Assembly (NCBI GenBank): GCA_002914845.1
Contig: JXTC01000533.1
Span: 42,057-106,056, forward strand
Length of the DNA: 64,000 nt
Source of the DNA: Trema orientale
Lineage: Eukaryota; Streptophyta; Magnoliopsida; Rosales; Cannabaceae
Reading direction: 5' to 3'
The position numbers and the translations under genes were made by a program. Position 1 is the stretch's first letter. Each line of letters opens with the position of its first letter. This document shows positions 20,439 to 32,706 of this stretch, piece by piece. The notes below the pieces were generated by a model that saw only the letters and a list, made by a program, of their open reading frames with translations, did no database searches and was not told where the DNA came from.

Positions 20439-23400
20439 ATGGTTTCTTCTTCTTCTTCTTCTTCTTCTTCTTCTTCTTCTATGGCGGTCTCCCTTCTATT
20501 CCTCTGTATCACCGCCTTTTCTTCCTTACAATTGGCTTCGTCATCTGCGCCTCTCTGCGCTCTAGACTCGGATTCTTTCCTCCACCGTCTTCAATCTCAG
20601 TGCCCTCTCTCGATCTCTCCTAATCTACCTATACAGGTACGCTTTTCCAATTTTGAATTTTCCCATTAATGCTTAATTATTTGTGCAATTGTTATATAAA
20701 TTAGATGCTTTTATTTTTGATGGGTTTGACCCCTGATTTTTTGTTTATTATTTATTGACATTTGATTTTGATTTCTGGGTATTTTGGGTTTTGAGTATTT
20801 TTTTGTTAGGGATTGGTGTTGAATTAGATTGAGGGCTATATGTTCCATTAGGAATCTTGAAGATTTTGTTTGTGGTGAGACTATGTCATGTTATTAATAT
20901 ATTTAAAAAAAAAATAAAAAATAAAAAATAAAAGGATTTAATGTAAAATCGAAATTAAGACAAGGAAAGATTGCATTTTAGGATTTTGTTTGAGTTTCTG
21001 ATGATAAAGGAAAAGAAACGAAAAGAAAACAGAAGGGTGATTCTGGTTGGGAAGTTGAAATCTTGTTTAGGGGGATTTTTTTCGTTTTTGGTTTTTATTT
21101 CAGTTGTGTCGCCGTTTGAATTAATATTCATAAAAAGCATGTTGAGAGACAGACACTGAATTTTATCGACTTTAGACGTTTTCGAATAGCAAAACCTATG
21201 TGAGGATGCAAGTATATCTTATTATTTCTGGTATGTCTTTTTGGAAGTGTTTAAATGGAGCATTAGACCTGTGGATAATGCAATAAGCTCTAAAATGGAG
21301 TATCTACAGTCATTTCCTATCATAGTCTGTGGAGATATTAGGGCTTAGGGTTATGTGTTTTATTATTTAAGGGGTAAGTCATTCTATTTACTTTGTTTTG
21401 TTAGCAGCCTTGAAGAGTTTCCTGAGATAGGATGTTCGGGAATTAGTAATATATATTTTCCATGTCGGCTATAGTGCATAGTGATGCACGAAGTTAAACT
21501 GTTCATAGATTAATGTTCTATGGTGAGCAGTACTATAATCGTTTTCCTCCTCTCTTGCAAATGGATACTGCTGTGAATATTTGTTTGATAGAGACCGCAT
21601 GGGCCTGAGTTTCTTTGTGTTTTTAGGATAGTCTAGTTTATTTGGGTTTTGTTTTCAATGCTTTAGGCTATATTTGTACAGTTTCAGGGTTCTTTATGGT
21701 TTGAGGTTGGTTTTGGATTTTTTTACTGCACAAGATTTATGCCCAATTTGCCTATGCATAGAAATTGATTGAATCGGACTTTGGTTGAAAATGTACTTGC
21801 GAATTGCTCTGTTTGCTCTTTGTTTCTCAACATCTATCTTCTCTCGCCACTGTATACTTCATCTTCATTCCCGTCCTATTATGTCTCCCTTCTTTCACTG
21901 TTTTGTTTCGCATCATTATCAAGTGGTATCGTTTCCTGGCTTTTCTTTTTATATTAACCTAAAACTGCAATAGTGTCATCCAATTATTGAAAACGTACAA
22001 CTGCTGTACTATGGAATGAAATCAACCCTTTAGGCTCTAATTGTAGATTAGGCTTTTAGTATTGTGTTTAATGAATACAATACAGAGTCCTTATACAATG
22101 TACCAAACGTGACCTTAGTTAACTGGAGGTTGAGTTCTTTGTGGTTCACGATAAATGACTGGACATGATGTGGCCCTTAACTGGTCCTTGCTTTCTTATT
22201 TTGTCTTAAATTTTAGTTATTGATATCATTATTTTTATTTGAATCTGTCTTTCATATTTAGGACAAAGTTACTGTTTTTTCTTTGGGTTTCTCATTTGAA
22301 ATCAATTTTTTCATGTTGGTTTACGAAAGATTTTGAACTTCCTTATTAGTGCATAGGTTTTTTGGATTAACCTGTCATTTCATCTGAGTTAGATGGATGT
22401 GGTGTAATTTTGCATGTTGTCTTATTCTATATGAAGAGTTGTCTTCATTTTGGATGGTTGTAATTTCTCTATTTTGTTTTGGTCCCTTTTGTTTGGAGAT
22501 TGTCATTTTTCCCCTGCCCTCCTATACGTGCAGAATTCCCTGCTTGGATGAGGATGCAAATTTTGTTTGTCACTCTCTCAACTTTTGTCGAATAAACCTG
22601 TAAAAGTCAGCAGCTTTATTAATTGATTAGAGTCACCATGAGTGTCTTTTGCAAGTCTATAGTACGAATATTATGTTAGGGAAAAACGATGGAGGTCATA
22701 TTATTTGGATTTATATTTCTTGTACTTAGTAGTGCTATTTATCCAAGTTCTTTAATTTTGTTTTCCAGGTATTCAGACACTATTACTGACATGATAGCTT
22801 TCTTTGTATATTTCAGTACATATATATTGATATAGATGTAGACATAAGTATGTCATGTCTACAGGCCCATGGTTTCTCCCATGAGATCTAGGGTTTAATA
22901 CTTAGAAGTGCTATTTATCCAAATTGTGTTTTTGTTTTCTAGATCTTGATAAAACGGGCAGTTCTTTTAATAGTCACTGTTACTGGCAGATTTCTCTCTC
23001 TGTGTCGATATGTATCTGTCTATCAATATAGGTAACAAAAGTATGTCATCAATGACAATTCCATGATTAGGCTCGGGCATATGCCAGGTGACTTAGAAAA
23101 TGTTGACTATCTCGGCCGACAGTAAGGCTGACTGTAAAGGGAAATCTGTTTTCCCGATTTCATTGTAAATTATTTCTCCTGTTTTATGTGAGCTTTCAAT
23201 AGGCCAGATTAATAAAGTAGTCAATGGGCAGATTAGTTTCCTTTTCTGCTTGTAGAGAAACGCCTTTGACTATGATACAGAACATACAACGGAATATTAG
23301 GAAAATTACAGAAAATGATAGGTAATACCTAGCAGTAACAAAACTCATATCTGAAACAATTAATGCACATCTTAAGTTGTTGTGCTTCGGTGAATTTTTG

Positions 23401-23622
23401 CTTATGACCAAAGATTTGAGATAGCAGACCTGGATGATTATCCCTACCCTTGACCCGTGGTAGGTTACAAGTTTCCTACATCCATCCTTTCTGGATACAG
23501 TTTCCTTCTGCTTTCTCAATCATAGCCATTACCTGAAGGAATTCATGCAAAGTGTTTCCACACCCCCAAACTGATGGGATCAGGAATCCATTCATGTATG
23601 AGATTGGAGCCACTATCAGCTN

Positions 23623-23656
<34 letters not shown>

Positions 23657-26600
23657 CCTTTTCCAATGGAGACGTCAACAAAAGGGCTTTCCAACTAAGC
23701 CCAGGTGTTCGTCTTGATGCTGTAGATAAGTGAATAGGTTTGCAATAGGACTGACCCTTCACTTGAAATAGCAAACCACACTTTCAGTTGCAAAGCGACT
23801 AGTCTATCTCATGGCATGCAATTTACTTTTTGCAAGGTTCAACTGTCCTTTTTTGTTCCTTCAACCCTTTGCTCTTTGATGAGCTTTTCAAGACTAATGA
23901 AATAGGCATAGGTGTGATTAGTCTTGAATAAGATTTTTCGCAAGGGCCTGATAGTTGAACCATTCAACAGAAAATTTTTATATGTGTAAGGGATTCTTGC
24001 TTCCTCACTATCGTTTTGTAAACAAAATTTTCCAAAAAAAGAACATTCCAACTCTACGTTCCTTCCCAATCTTCTTACTCATATAGGGCTCGCATAATCT
24101 TCGACAAGGCAAGAGGTAGGATAGTGCCTTGCCTTGCCTTTTCTAGCATAACCATCTTGCATGCTTACCTAACTTGTCTTAGTGACTCTTACTGCAATGA
24201 TTGTCCAAAATCTTGGCCTTGCCTTTCTGTTTCATCAAATGATGAATGTGGTCTGGGCCAGTCTCACTGGGGAAATGGCCCAATTTGGCTGGGTGGTTTG
24301 CATGTTAAATATTCTCTTAAATGAGGGGAGCGTAGGTGTGCTACAAGTATAACAGCAGCTGAAAAATGCCCGCTAGCTAGGCTATGGGAACTTACCTAGC
24401 AATATGCTTTAGTATCTTGCTCTCCAAAGATTGTAAGGCTCAATATTATCTCCGATTTTGAACTTTAATTTGCAAAGCGAGCTCATGGAATTTTTGAGAA
24501 ATATGCTTGTTTTTCTAGAGTATGATGTTTTCTGAAATTAAAAATCTGGATATATTTGGGTTTTACATGTTCGATCGAACTTTCATTGTAAGACATGGTT
24601 CCAAATTATGTTAGCCAGTTAATTGTCTACTCCAATAGAAAGATGAAAAGGGGTCGAGGGTTCTTGTATTAGAGACCTTCATTAAATGCTTGTATATGAT
24701 CTACGTTTGTGTCTTTCGCAACATAAATACACTATACTGCCAACTATCTCGTAGTATATGAGAGTTTATACGTGAATCACTAATTTGGCTTGTCATAGTA
24801 TGAGAAGTTTTTTTATTGTTTGAATATGTCTTGACTCGTATTTGTATATAAAATATGCTAACATCATATCTTTTAGATTTTTCCACTAGAAGTCGTCCCA
24901 GTGTACAAATAAATTTCAGCCATGCAGAAATAAGCAATCCTAGCATTAATTAAATAATATAGGCGTTTGCAAATTATTTTCCTCTTTCTTTTCCTTTGTC
25001 TTTTCCTTTTCAAATTTAAGTTCATGTTCCAAACAAAGCCTAAATAATTATGGGAACGCTGAATGCACTCTCACTGCTTGGCATTGTATTCTACTATGAT
25101 TTGTTGTATTATTAAAATGTGAAACTGGATAGTAGAATCCACTTATCAAGTAGTGAGAGACTAGGAGATGTAAATGAGAGTACATTTAGCATTCCTTAAA
25201 TGATTATAGAATTGCTATAGTCACGTCTTTATATTATTAGTTTAAGCTTCAGGGAGGTCTGTTAATATTTTTTTACAGAACCAAAGTAGATTCTTTTCAG
25301 GAGTTATATTGTTATTTTTATTTTATCTCCAGGTGACAGGAAGCTTCCTTGACAGAACACTGACATCTAAACGGAGAATTGGATATACCTCTGTCCTCTT
25401 TTATGCTTCCTGGTGCACATTCTCACGTGGGGTATATCCAAAATTTGAAGCGCTCAGCTCCATGTTCCCTCAAATAGAACATTTGGCAATTGAGCAATCT
25501 TCTGCCATGCCAAGGTTTGATTTTAACTTGACGTGCTTCCAATTTTATGATGTTTTATTTGTATTGCTTGTGCTTTTTTGTTTAAATAATAGAATACAAA
25601 TGGGCAGAATAATATTGGTTTTGAAATTGTCGAACGTAAATGTGTTTTTCTGCTTTTATATGTCTATAACATAAATTGACCCTCAAAGAATGCAATAAAT
25701 AGTTGTTTCTTAGATATTTTAGTCAAAAGCTGTTAATCTCATGGCCCTTGGGAATCATCATCAGTTTCTCTTGGAGGACTTATTGGATAACGTTCTCTCT
25801 TTTTTTTTGTCAAGAAAAAATACATAATTCTATTTGGTTACATTTCAGCTTGGGCTCTTATTTTAGATGTTTTTATTTTATTGCTTTTCGAAAAATAATA
25901 AATGGAACTTTATAAAGAAAGAAAAGAAAACAGAGAAAACAAGCGAACTAGCAGTCCTTGAAAATAAAAAACAAGCACTAGCTACTAGAAGCCAAAAGCT
26001 AATTAAATGCCTAAAATTAAAAAAGAACAGAACATCTCTAAAATATCATGTTTTTTGTTACATTTCACCTTGGACCTTTGCTCAATTATTTAAAGCTAGT
26101 GAGGATGCGTTAGGCATTAGATCCAAGCAGTATGTAGCACAGCATCCAATTCTCTCTCTTATATTTGAATTTATATAACAGTAAATCTATAAATATACAA
26201 CGGACTGAGCAAAGTACCTCGCCTTTTCGATCATTAAATTTTTTCCTTACATGTCACTCTGCAACTTCCACCATTAACAGTTGGTCTCTTCTTATAAGGC
26301 CAGAAAATAGAGGCTGAAAATTAATAGGATCTGGAATCCAATTTAATTAACAAAGCTCACTGAGTTTTTCTCTTTTGAAGTTGATGTTGTCATTTGTAAT
26401 GTTTAGTTTTTTCTTGTTTTGTTGCAGTGTGCTTTCTAGATATGGAATTCATAGCCTGCCTTCTTTGTTACTGGTGAACCACACATCAAGGATGCGGTAT
26501 CATGGTCCAAAAGATCTTTCCTCCCTTGTCCAATTTTATGAGAAAACCACTGGTAAGACTTTCTCTTTCACTTTCAGATTTATGCTCGAGTAACATTGCT

Positions 26601-29600
26601 TTGGTGTCAACTGCATCTTGGTTTCATTTTGTTCGTTACATTTCCTTTCTTCTACAAACACGGAGATATAATAAGAAACTTATCCTTAAAAGATCCTAAT
26701 ATTCTTTCCAACTAAACAACCCAAAACAAGGCCAAAGCTGTGTATCTCCACAAGGAAATTGCTCTTTTGTCTAACCCTACCAATTGGCTTCTCTTTCAAT
26801 ACTGATACACAACATTGTGGAAGTGCCCGGTGAAATCCAGCCTTTGAAAAGAAGGAAGCACCAAAGTTACCTGGCCAAACTACAATTTAAAGAGCAAATG
26901 ATGAACAGATTTTTCTCTGGCTCGACACATCAGGAAGGAGACAATGACATGTGGTCTTTTTTCTTGTACCAAATTACAAATGTTGATCCTGCCATAAGCA
27001 GCCAACCATGCAATTACTTGAACTGAGTGGGGACGCATGTTTTTCAAATAAAAGAATCCAGCTCATCCATAAGTCAGGGCCTTATTAACGTTTTTTGTTT
27101 AGACTATTCCTGGAGGTTTTTCAATGAAATTAAACTCTTGATTACTAAACTATATATGCATGTAAAGGAAGATGAAAAAAAAAAGGTCTAATCATATTAA
27201 TTTTCGATAATTTTCCTCTGCCGGAGAATGAAAAATCTCACTGAATCACATGTTATAAAGACTCCATATTTTCAGCAGGGGCATAACTAGAGGAATGCTT
27301 AGTTGGTTAAGCAAGGGGCAGGGGGAATTCTGTTAGAGAGAGGAGAATATGCCAGGTCAGCTGGTAGTTAGCTTAGGGTACTGATTGTATTCTAGAAAGT
27401 GCTATGGAAGTAGAGAATAAAAAGGGGAGAGTGAGAGGGAGTGGAGGCAGGGAAATTCTGGGTTTGTTGTGAGCACTCTCTAGGGGAGAGACCAGGCTGT
27501 TGAATACCTGGATATTTTCTACTGTAATTTAAGCTTCATGCTCTAATTCTATCTAATTCTACATATTATTAGTACTGGGTTCTATCAGTATGCCAATAAA
27601 ATTTTCAACTTATTTATGTGAAAGTAATGAAAGTGACTATAGCTAGATTACATCATGGGAGTGTGAAAAGTAAGGCACAAATTGAATTTGGATCCTTTTA
27701 TCACTTAGGCTTGTTGTGTTGGAAACACTGGAACTTAATTATATGATGTTATGTAAAGGCATTAAAAGGATTGAGTAGATGATGATTATTGGATATTGGC
27801 TAGTTTAAATCCGTTGTAATGGTAATGTAAATGAAATTTAGTCTGACTTTAGGGGCTCCCAAATATATATTGCCCAGTGCCCATCTTAGGATCATGAATT
27901 GTGTTTGAGCCAAACAAAGGAGAAAACACAAACAATTTTACATCATGATCCAAGTATCTTATTGGTTGCACGACCTAGTTTGGACTTCGGACATATTTCA
28001 TATAGTTTTTAGCTTAGTGTCTTCATTATTCATATATACTTTGGGCATTTTGGTTTGCATGGCCTAGCTTAGTGGTCTTCTGCTCTTTATCCGGTCTTGT
28101 CTTTCATTTAAAGTTTGTCTTAGGTGATCCCCTCTAGATTTTGATCTTTCTGTTATTCTTCTATCATGTTACTAAATGAAACCATTTCTTATGAGAAGGG
28201 GGGAAAAAGTTGACTCTCGTTAGTTACTTATATCAATTAAACGTGAGAGAAGATAGAGAGAAAGTGGAAAAGAGAAGTGTTATGAAATGGAGAGGGGGGG
28301 CATGAGGTCCTAAGGGATAAAGGGGTTGCATAGGAGGGTAGTTTTGTCCTATTGGGCTTTATTAAGATGTTGTGTTTGGTCTTTTTGTATTAACAGAAGT
28401 GCCCATAAGCTTGGGTTATAGATATAGATACAGAACTCAAAAGGAAACAGGAAAATAAAGTTCAAGGATAATCGAGAGAAGCAAATTTAGAAATCTTTGA
28501 ATGCCATTTTCTCCTTTTTCATATGAGGAAATAAAGAACAAAACTAAGAAACAGCTTTACCTCATTGTACCTGGACTGCATCTGTTTTTAAAGAAATTAG
28601 GAATCAGAAACTAACTTGTTACGGTGTCGTTTATTGTCTTAAATTGGCAATTGCTACATACGTACCACTTGTTTACATGTTTTTATGTATTATACCTTTC
28701 ACTTCATGATGTAGCAAGAGTGAGAATTTAGAAGAGAGTAGAGAAAGGAGAGAAGGTGTTCGTGGTAATTTTTGAACTTTGAAAATATATGTTTACTTGT
28801 ATGTTACTCAAAGATTATAATAACAACATAACTGAGCATAAAACTCTAGGATATATGATTTAGATAGATAACTAGAGCAACTAGATAATATATAAACAAT
28901 TTGGTAACTGAAGGAATTAGCACAAATATAGGGGCTAAAAATTAAATACAACAGTAAATAAAGAGTAAACTAATATTTTAGAAAAATTCAACAGAAAAAA
29001 AAAATCTCCACGAACATAGTGAATGGGGCCTTTGAATGGCTCAATCTTCACAAAGTTCTTCAGATGCGATGAAAATTTGAAAATCAAATGCTTGTAACTT
29101 AATGATGGTTTCAATAATGGAAATGTTGGTCTAATCAGTGGTGACCAAAGACTTGATCAGCCATTGAAACGAGCCTAATTGAATACATTAGGCACGAAGC
29201 TTTAGTAACTATACTAAAGATGTGTACCTTCGTATAATATGATCAGCAGTCTATTTAGAAAAGCATGTAATATATATATATATATACATATAGAATGAAA
29301 AGAGAAAATAGAAGAAGGAACTTAGCTCAAGAATGTTTGTTCGACGAGTAGATCAGATCCAAGGTTGTTGCATGCATGAAAATAGGCTGATCATATGATG
29401 AAATATGAAAAACAGTACTTGTTGATTGCTGGTATGATTTTAAAATGATGATGTGAGACTGCCGTAATGAAATTAGGCACCAGAATCGGTATATAAGATG
29501 TTTAGGGAGAGTATATTTAGGCTATTGGGTGAAAGAATTTTGAGTGTATAAGTAGCTGTCAATTTCTGGAGGAATAAGAAACTAGAGAGAAGAATGCAGA

Positions 29601-31248
29601 GATTTAGAGCAGAGAATAAGCTGAAAAGGAAGGGCGCAACGCTTTGCCCTTGCAGAGGGAATTTCAGTTCCCTTTATGGTTTTAAGGAGTAATGATTGCA
29701 ACAGGGAGACAGGAGAACATTCTGCAATGATTAAGGTGAGACAGCCTTGCCAAGTGGCGAGCTGCTTCATCTTAGTTTACTGAAAACTAGGTATTGCAGC
29801 AGATTTTTATAAAACCAGCTGCAGAAACCTCTCTCAAATTGCTAAATAATCCCTTGAATTTGCAAATTCTCCTGGGATTCACTCCACCATTGACACCTAA
29901 ACGGTTTCAACCTAAAACCGTATTCCAAAACAACGAAATCAGCTGGTTTTATTCTAGCCGAGTCTGCATGAAACAGTAACTCAAAACTCTCTCAATTTTG
30001 CATGCAAGACCTCATTCTAACACCCTTAGAAAATATTCACATAATAGGATGATAATACCTTAATTCTGGACAAATAACCTGAAACATCATCATACAACCA
30101 TATCAACTTCGTTTTTGGACTTTAATATTTTATCTTAGCAGCTAATAAAACTAATCCATTTTTGAATATGAATTAGGATTTTAACGGGGAATAGAGGAGA
30201 GAAGAATTTAGATAGAAAATAGAAGATAAGTAGAAGAGAAAGAGAACAATTACAGAGGAGTCTGAATAGTTTGTAATGTCATTAATCAAATATGAAAAAC
30301 AATGAACATAGAGAAGTTAGATAAGCTCTTGAACTATTCTAGGAAACTAGAGTTCTAGAAACAATCATAAAAGAGAAACATTAAACTAGTTACTCAAAAC
30401 TTAATAAAGCTGAATAATTAAGTAAAACATAATAATAATCCTAAAAGCATCCTAACTACTACTACTACTAATAATAATAATAATTAATCCCCATCTCTTG
30501 TTCCTCATCTTTTTATTAATTTCCATCTCTTGTTCCTCATCACTTTATCTACTTACTATTACTCAGAGTTCTAATCAGTGAGATGCACATATATATATAT
30601 ATATATTTGATAAGATACACTTATTTGTCACCCCTGGGACTAGCTCAATTGGTTTGGGACTTAGGAGTGTGTGTGAGTGTGAAGGAGGGGTCATCTGTGA
30701 GATGTATATTGAATTTAGTTATATGTCTGAAGGAATAATAACTAGCTTATGATGTCACACATCAAAATATCTAGTTAGGGCTAGCTTGCATTTGGTGTTT
30801 ATTAGTTTATTTGTGTGTTTCAGGACTTGAACCAGTCTTGTATTTTGACGAGGAGCAACCAACCAACTTGGAAAGTCGTGAAAAACCCATAATTCAGTCG
30901 ATGAATGGTTCAGCACTAAAAGAGATTTCAAAGAGGGAACCCTACTTGGTTTTCTCTGTATTGTTTCTCTGTTTCAGGGTACTTCTATCCATATTCCCCA
31001 GGGTGTTATCTCGCTTTAAAGCCTTCTGGGTCTCATACGTGGCCCACCTGAATTTGGGAATAATCAGGGAGACAAGTCAGATAATGGGGCGTGTCAGCCA
31101 CATGATAGACGTGAGCGGGTTTTGGACCAAGCTGAGACAATGCAAGACCAGGAATTTGCGTGAAGGCGCAAGGAATGCCCGGGTTTGGGCTTCCTCTCTT
31201 GCTTCTGTTTCTTTGGGTGAATCCTCATCGGCTAGATCATCACATTGA
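20439..31248 (+). CDS. 5'-adenylylsulfate reductase-like protein (APRL5/7 type), membrane-anchored thioredoxin-like
   Basis: Four exons: 20439-20636, 25333-25514, 26428-26552, 30824-31248. All junctions are GT..AG with phases that join in frame, giving 309 residues, close to Arabidopsis APRL5/APRL7. Residues 1-14 are Met plus a Ser run from a (TTC)n microsatellite, with a second in-frame Met at 15. A hydrophobic signal peptide follows (about 15-35), then a mature N terminus, a thioredoxin fold (about 67-167: VLFYASWCTFSRGV, then YGIHSLPSLLL with cis-Pro138), and a transmembrane helix (about 208-228) with a basic, Ser-rich C-terminal tail. The active site is W93-C94-T-F-S97, a CxxS form, so a two-cysteine exchange is not possible. 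Despite the name, no sulfonucleotide reductase domain is present. Probably in the secretory pathway with the fold in the lumen; function unproven. Start could be Met1 or Met15. Confidence 0.9.
20447..20480. repeat. (TTC)n microsatellite within exon 1 of the APRL-like gene
   Basis: Uninterrupted TCT/TTC units encode a poly-Ser stretch just before the second in-frame ATG (20481). Length variation here would alter only residues upstream of the signal peptide. Confidence 0.9.
22722..23050. repeat. Two-unit diverged tandem duplication, period about 177 bp
   Basis: ACTTAGTAGTGCTATTTATC (from 22723) and ACTTAGAAGTGCTATTTATC (from 22900) begin the units. Both continue with TTTTGTTTTC, a CACT..TTACTG segment, TTGATATAGATG/TCAATATAGGTA-like and AAGTATGTCATC/G. 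Confidence 0.7.
23622..23651. repeat. Poly-C run preceded by an undetermined base
   Basis: One N followed by about 29 C. Likely an under-resolved homopolymer; its true length is unreliable. Confidence 0.9.
24959..25040. mobile_element. Small MITE with 8-bp direct repeats (tentative)
   Basis: ATAGGCGTTTG at the left and CAAACAAAGCC at the right are imperfect inverted repeats. They are flanked by perfect TAAATAAT copies at 24951-24958 and 25041-25048. 82 bp long; hAT-like by duplication length only. Confidence 0.45.
25051..25195. mobile_element. Tourist-like MITE with TTA duplication
   Basis: GGGAACGCTGAATGCACTCT at the left and, in reverse complement from the right, GGAATGCTAAATGTACTCTC; TTA at 25048-25050 and at 25196-25198. 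It lies about 140 bp upstream of exon 2. Confidence 0.65.
27309..27590 (+). mobile_element. LTR-like fragment with preceding polypurine tract (tentative)
   Basis: A polypurine stretch, AAGCAAGGGGCAGGGGGAAT (27309-27328), ends just before TGTTAGAGAGAGGAG (27331). A TATA-like ATAAAAAGG follows near 27418, a GGGGAGAGACC stretch near 27483, and a decayed TGGGTTCTATCAG near 27575 that could be a primer-binding-site-like end. No second LTR and no clear duplication, so class and limits are uncertain. Confidence 0.4.
30628..30700 (+). repeat. SINE-like tRNA-derived patch (tentative)
   Basis: GGGACTAGCTCAATTGGTTT resembles a pol III A box as found in plant tRNA-derived SINEs, followed by GTGTGTGTGAG. 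A convincing B box (GGTTCGAATCC) is not present and no target duplication was found. Confidence 0.3.
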
Positions 31249-31347
31249 AGCAGAACATAATCTTGTACAAGACAGTTGAGGGTAGATTAGAGCTTATTGG
31301 TCCGAATGTAGTAATAAACTTCTGCGGTGCTGTTGGGCAGGTAGTCT

Positions 31348-31394
<47 letters not shown>

Positions 31395-31562
31395 CTTATT
31401 TGTAGTGATGATAGCCGAAGCTGTTGTCCTTGTTTGAGTTGGATTTTTGGTAAAGAAGCAAACAAGCATGTAAATTTGCAAACAGCTTTCTTTTTGTGTA
31501 AATTATTTGGCCGCTGGCGAACATCTTTACTAAACATAAGTGGAATGTAAGCATGTTAACCC

Positions 31563-31602
<40 letters not shown>

Positions 31603-31620
31603 GGAAAATCAGGAAAACTA
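31249..31620 (+). other. Probable 3' UTR of the APRL-like gene with CT/AT microsatellites
   Basis: A (CT)n tract at about 31350-31390 and a compound (CT)n(AT)n at about 31563-31601. Open frames across these tracts are repeat artefacts. The polyadenylation site is not determined. Confidence 0.5.
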
Positions 31621-32086
31621 CTGTTGATGACTGAATGATTAAATGTTATGCTTTTCTTTAGTGCATCTAAAGGTGTGGAGTTGGCATCTCAAGATGAAAG
31701 AATCTTTTTGGTGGCCCGTTTTTAACATCATATTCAAATGAAGTGCCATTTTTAACTCCTGGTTTCGTGTCAGTAGACTTGGCAAGATGTTTCTTCCTTT
31801 TTATTTTATTTTATTTTTAATTAAATAAAAAGAAAAGTTGGCAAAATGTTTTATAACCATGGAAAGCTTGTTTTTGGACTCTATTCTTTTATTGGTATTT
31901 AATGCGTAGAGGCTGCAATTAAAGTGTTAGGATAATAACATAAAAACCACTAAGATTTGTAGTCGAAGTTATAGCTTTTAATATATTATTTGAATAATAT
32001 ATTTAAGGGCGCGTCTACTATATTTAATATTTTAAATGATATTTTTTTTGTCATATATAAAAGTTAAAGTAAATATGGAAATTAAA
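31621..32086. other. Intergenic, no gene seen
   Basis: AT-rich. GGGCGCGTCTACTATA at 32008-32023 resembles a Mutator-like MITE terminus (family 2) without a partner arm and may be a stub of a further copy. Confidence 0.4.
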
Positions 32087-32095
32087 TTTTCTTTC

Positions 32096-32242
32096 TGGCG
32101 CGTCTACAGTAGGAGTGTCCCTACGTAAGGCTTTGTCTATACACAAACGAGAATCTGTGTATAAACAGATTCTCCACAGATTCTCATCAAACGGTGTATA
32201 AACAGGAGTCTTATGTAGGAGCGCTCCTACTATAGCCGCCTC
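32096..32242. mobile_element. Mutator-like MITE, family 2, copy 2
   Basis: Left terminus TGGCGCGTCTACAGTAGGAG, right terminus CTCCTACTATAGCCGCCTC, with complementary inner arms (AATCTGTGTATAAACAGATT). Flanked by TTTTCTTTC (32087-32095) and TTTTCTTTA (32243-32251), a 9-bp duplication with one mismatch. Confidence 0.8.
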
Positions 32243-32706
32243 TTTTCTTTAAATTTAAAAAATTAAATTTTCATAAATCCACAAATTAAATCGCTTCATA
32301 TGTCTTTGAACTTCTTACAAGAGAAGTTATATGAGTAATTTTTTTTTATGGAAGAGCTTTCAAAGTCATAAATGTTTTTTGATATTTCACTCAAATAGTC
32401 TCAGAAATTCCTCAGGAAGCCAAAAGTATAATTCATGTTGGCTAAAGCAATTCTGTTTACGGGCAGGATGAACCGTTTCTTTTTGCTGGGGTGTAAACAT
32501 GCAATGTGAAGTGATCTACAGGTTAGTCTTTAAATTTGAGAAGAGTGTTTTGCTGTACAAGGAGCCAAAAATTTTATTGAATGACAAATGTGTACGATAC
32601 ATTCATTCATGCGTGCTTCATAACTGCCCATGCAATTTTGGTAGTAGTTCTCATAAACAAACATGACCATCTTAATATATATATATATATATTTAAAAAG
32701 ATTGGA

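Larger units (their letters stand above)
20637..25332 (+). other. Intron 1 of the APRL-like gene (4.7 kb)
   Basis: Donor CAG|GTACGC, acceptor ATCTCCAG|GTG. It holds a 177-bp-period duplication (22722-23050), a poly-C tract with an adjacent N (23622-23651), and two small inverted-repeat elements at 24959-25195. Short frames inside it have no recognisable product. Confidence 0.85.
26553..30823 (+). other. Intron 3 of the APRL-like gene (4.3 kb)
   Basis: Donor ACTG|GTAAGA, acceptor TGTTTCAG|GA. Contains an LTR-like insert (27309-27590), (AT)n tracts near 29270 and 30590, and a SINE-like patch near 30628-30700. The rest is A/T-rich without coding signal. Confidence 0.85.

Noticed and set aside
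20387..20623. Overlapping frame with poly-Phe across APRL-like exon 1
   Set aside because: Translation of the (TTC)n repeat in the wrong frame; the exon structure supports the Ser frame.
23476..23694. Minus-strand frame with a poly-Gly run
   Set aside because: Produced by the poly-C tract and an N inside an intron.
29582..29979. Short frames in APRL-like intron 3
   Set aside because: No recognisable domain, inside a well-supported intron.
30628..30700. tRNA gene
   Set aside because: Only an A-box-like sequence is present; no cloverleaf, anticodon arm or B box could be assembled.
31232..31550. Overlapping frames with Arg-Glu or Ser-Leu repeats
   Set aside because: Translation of a (CT)n microsatellite in the 3' UTR.
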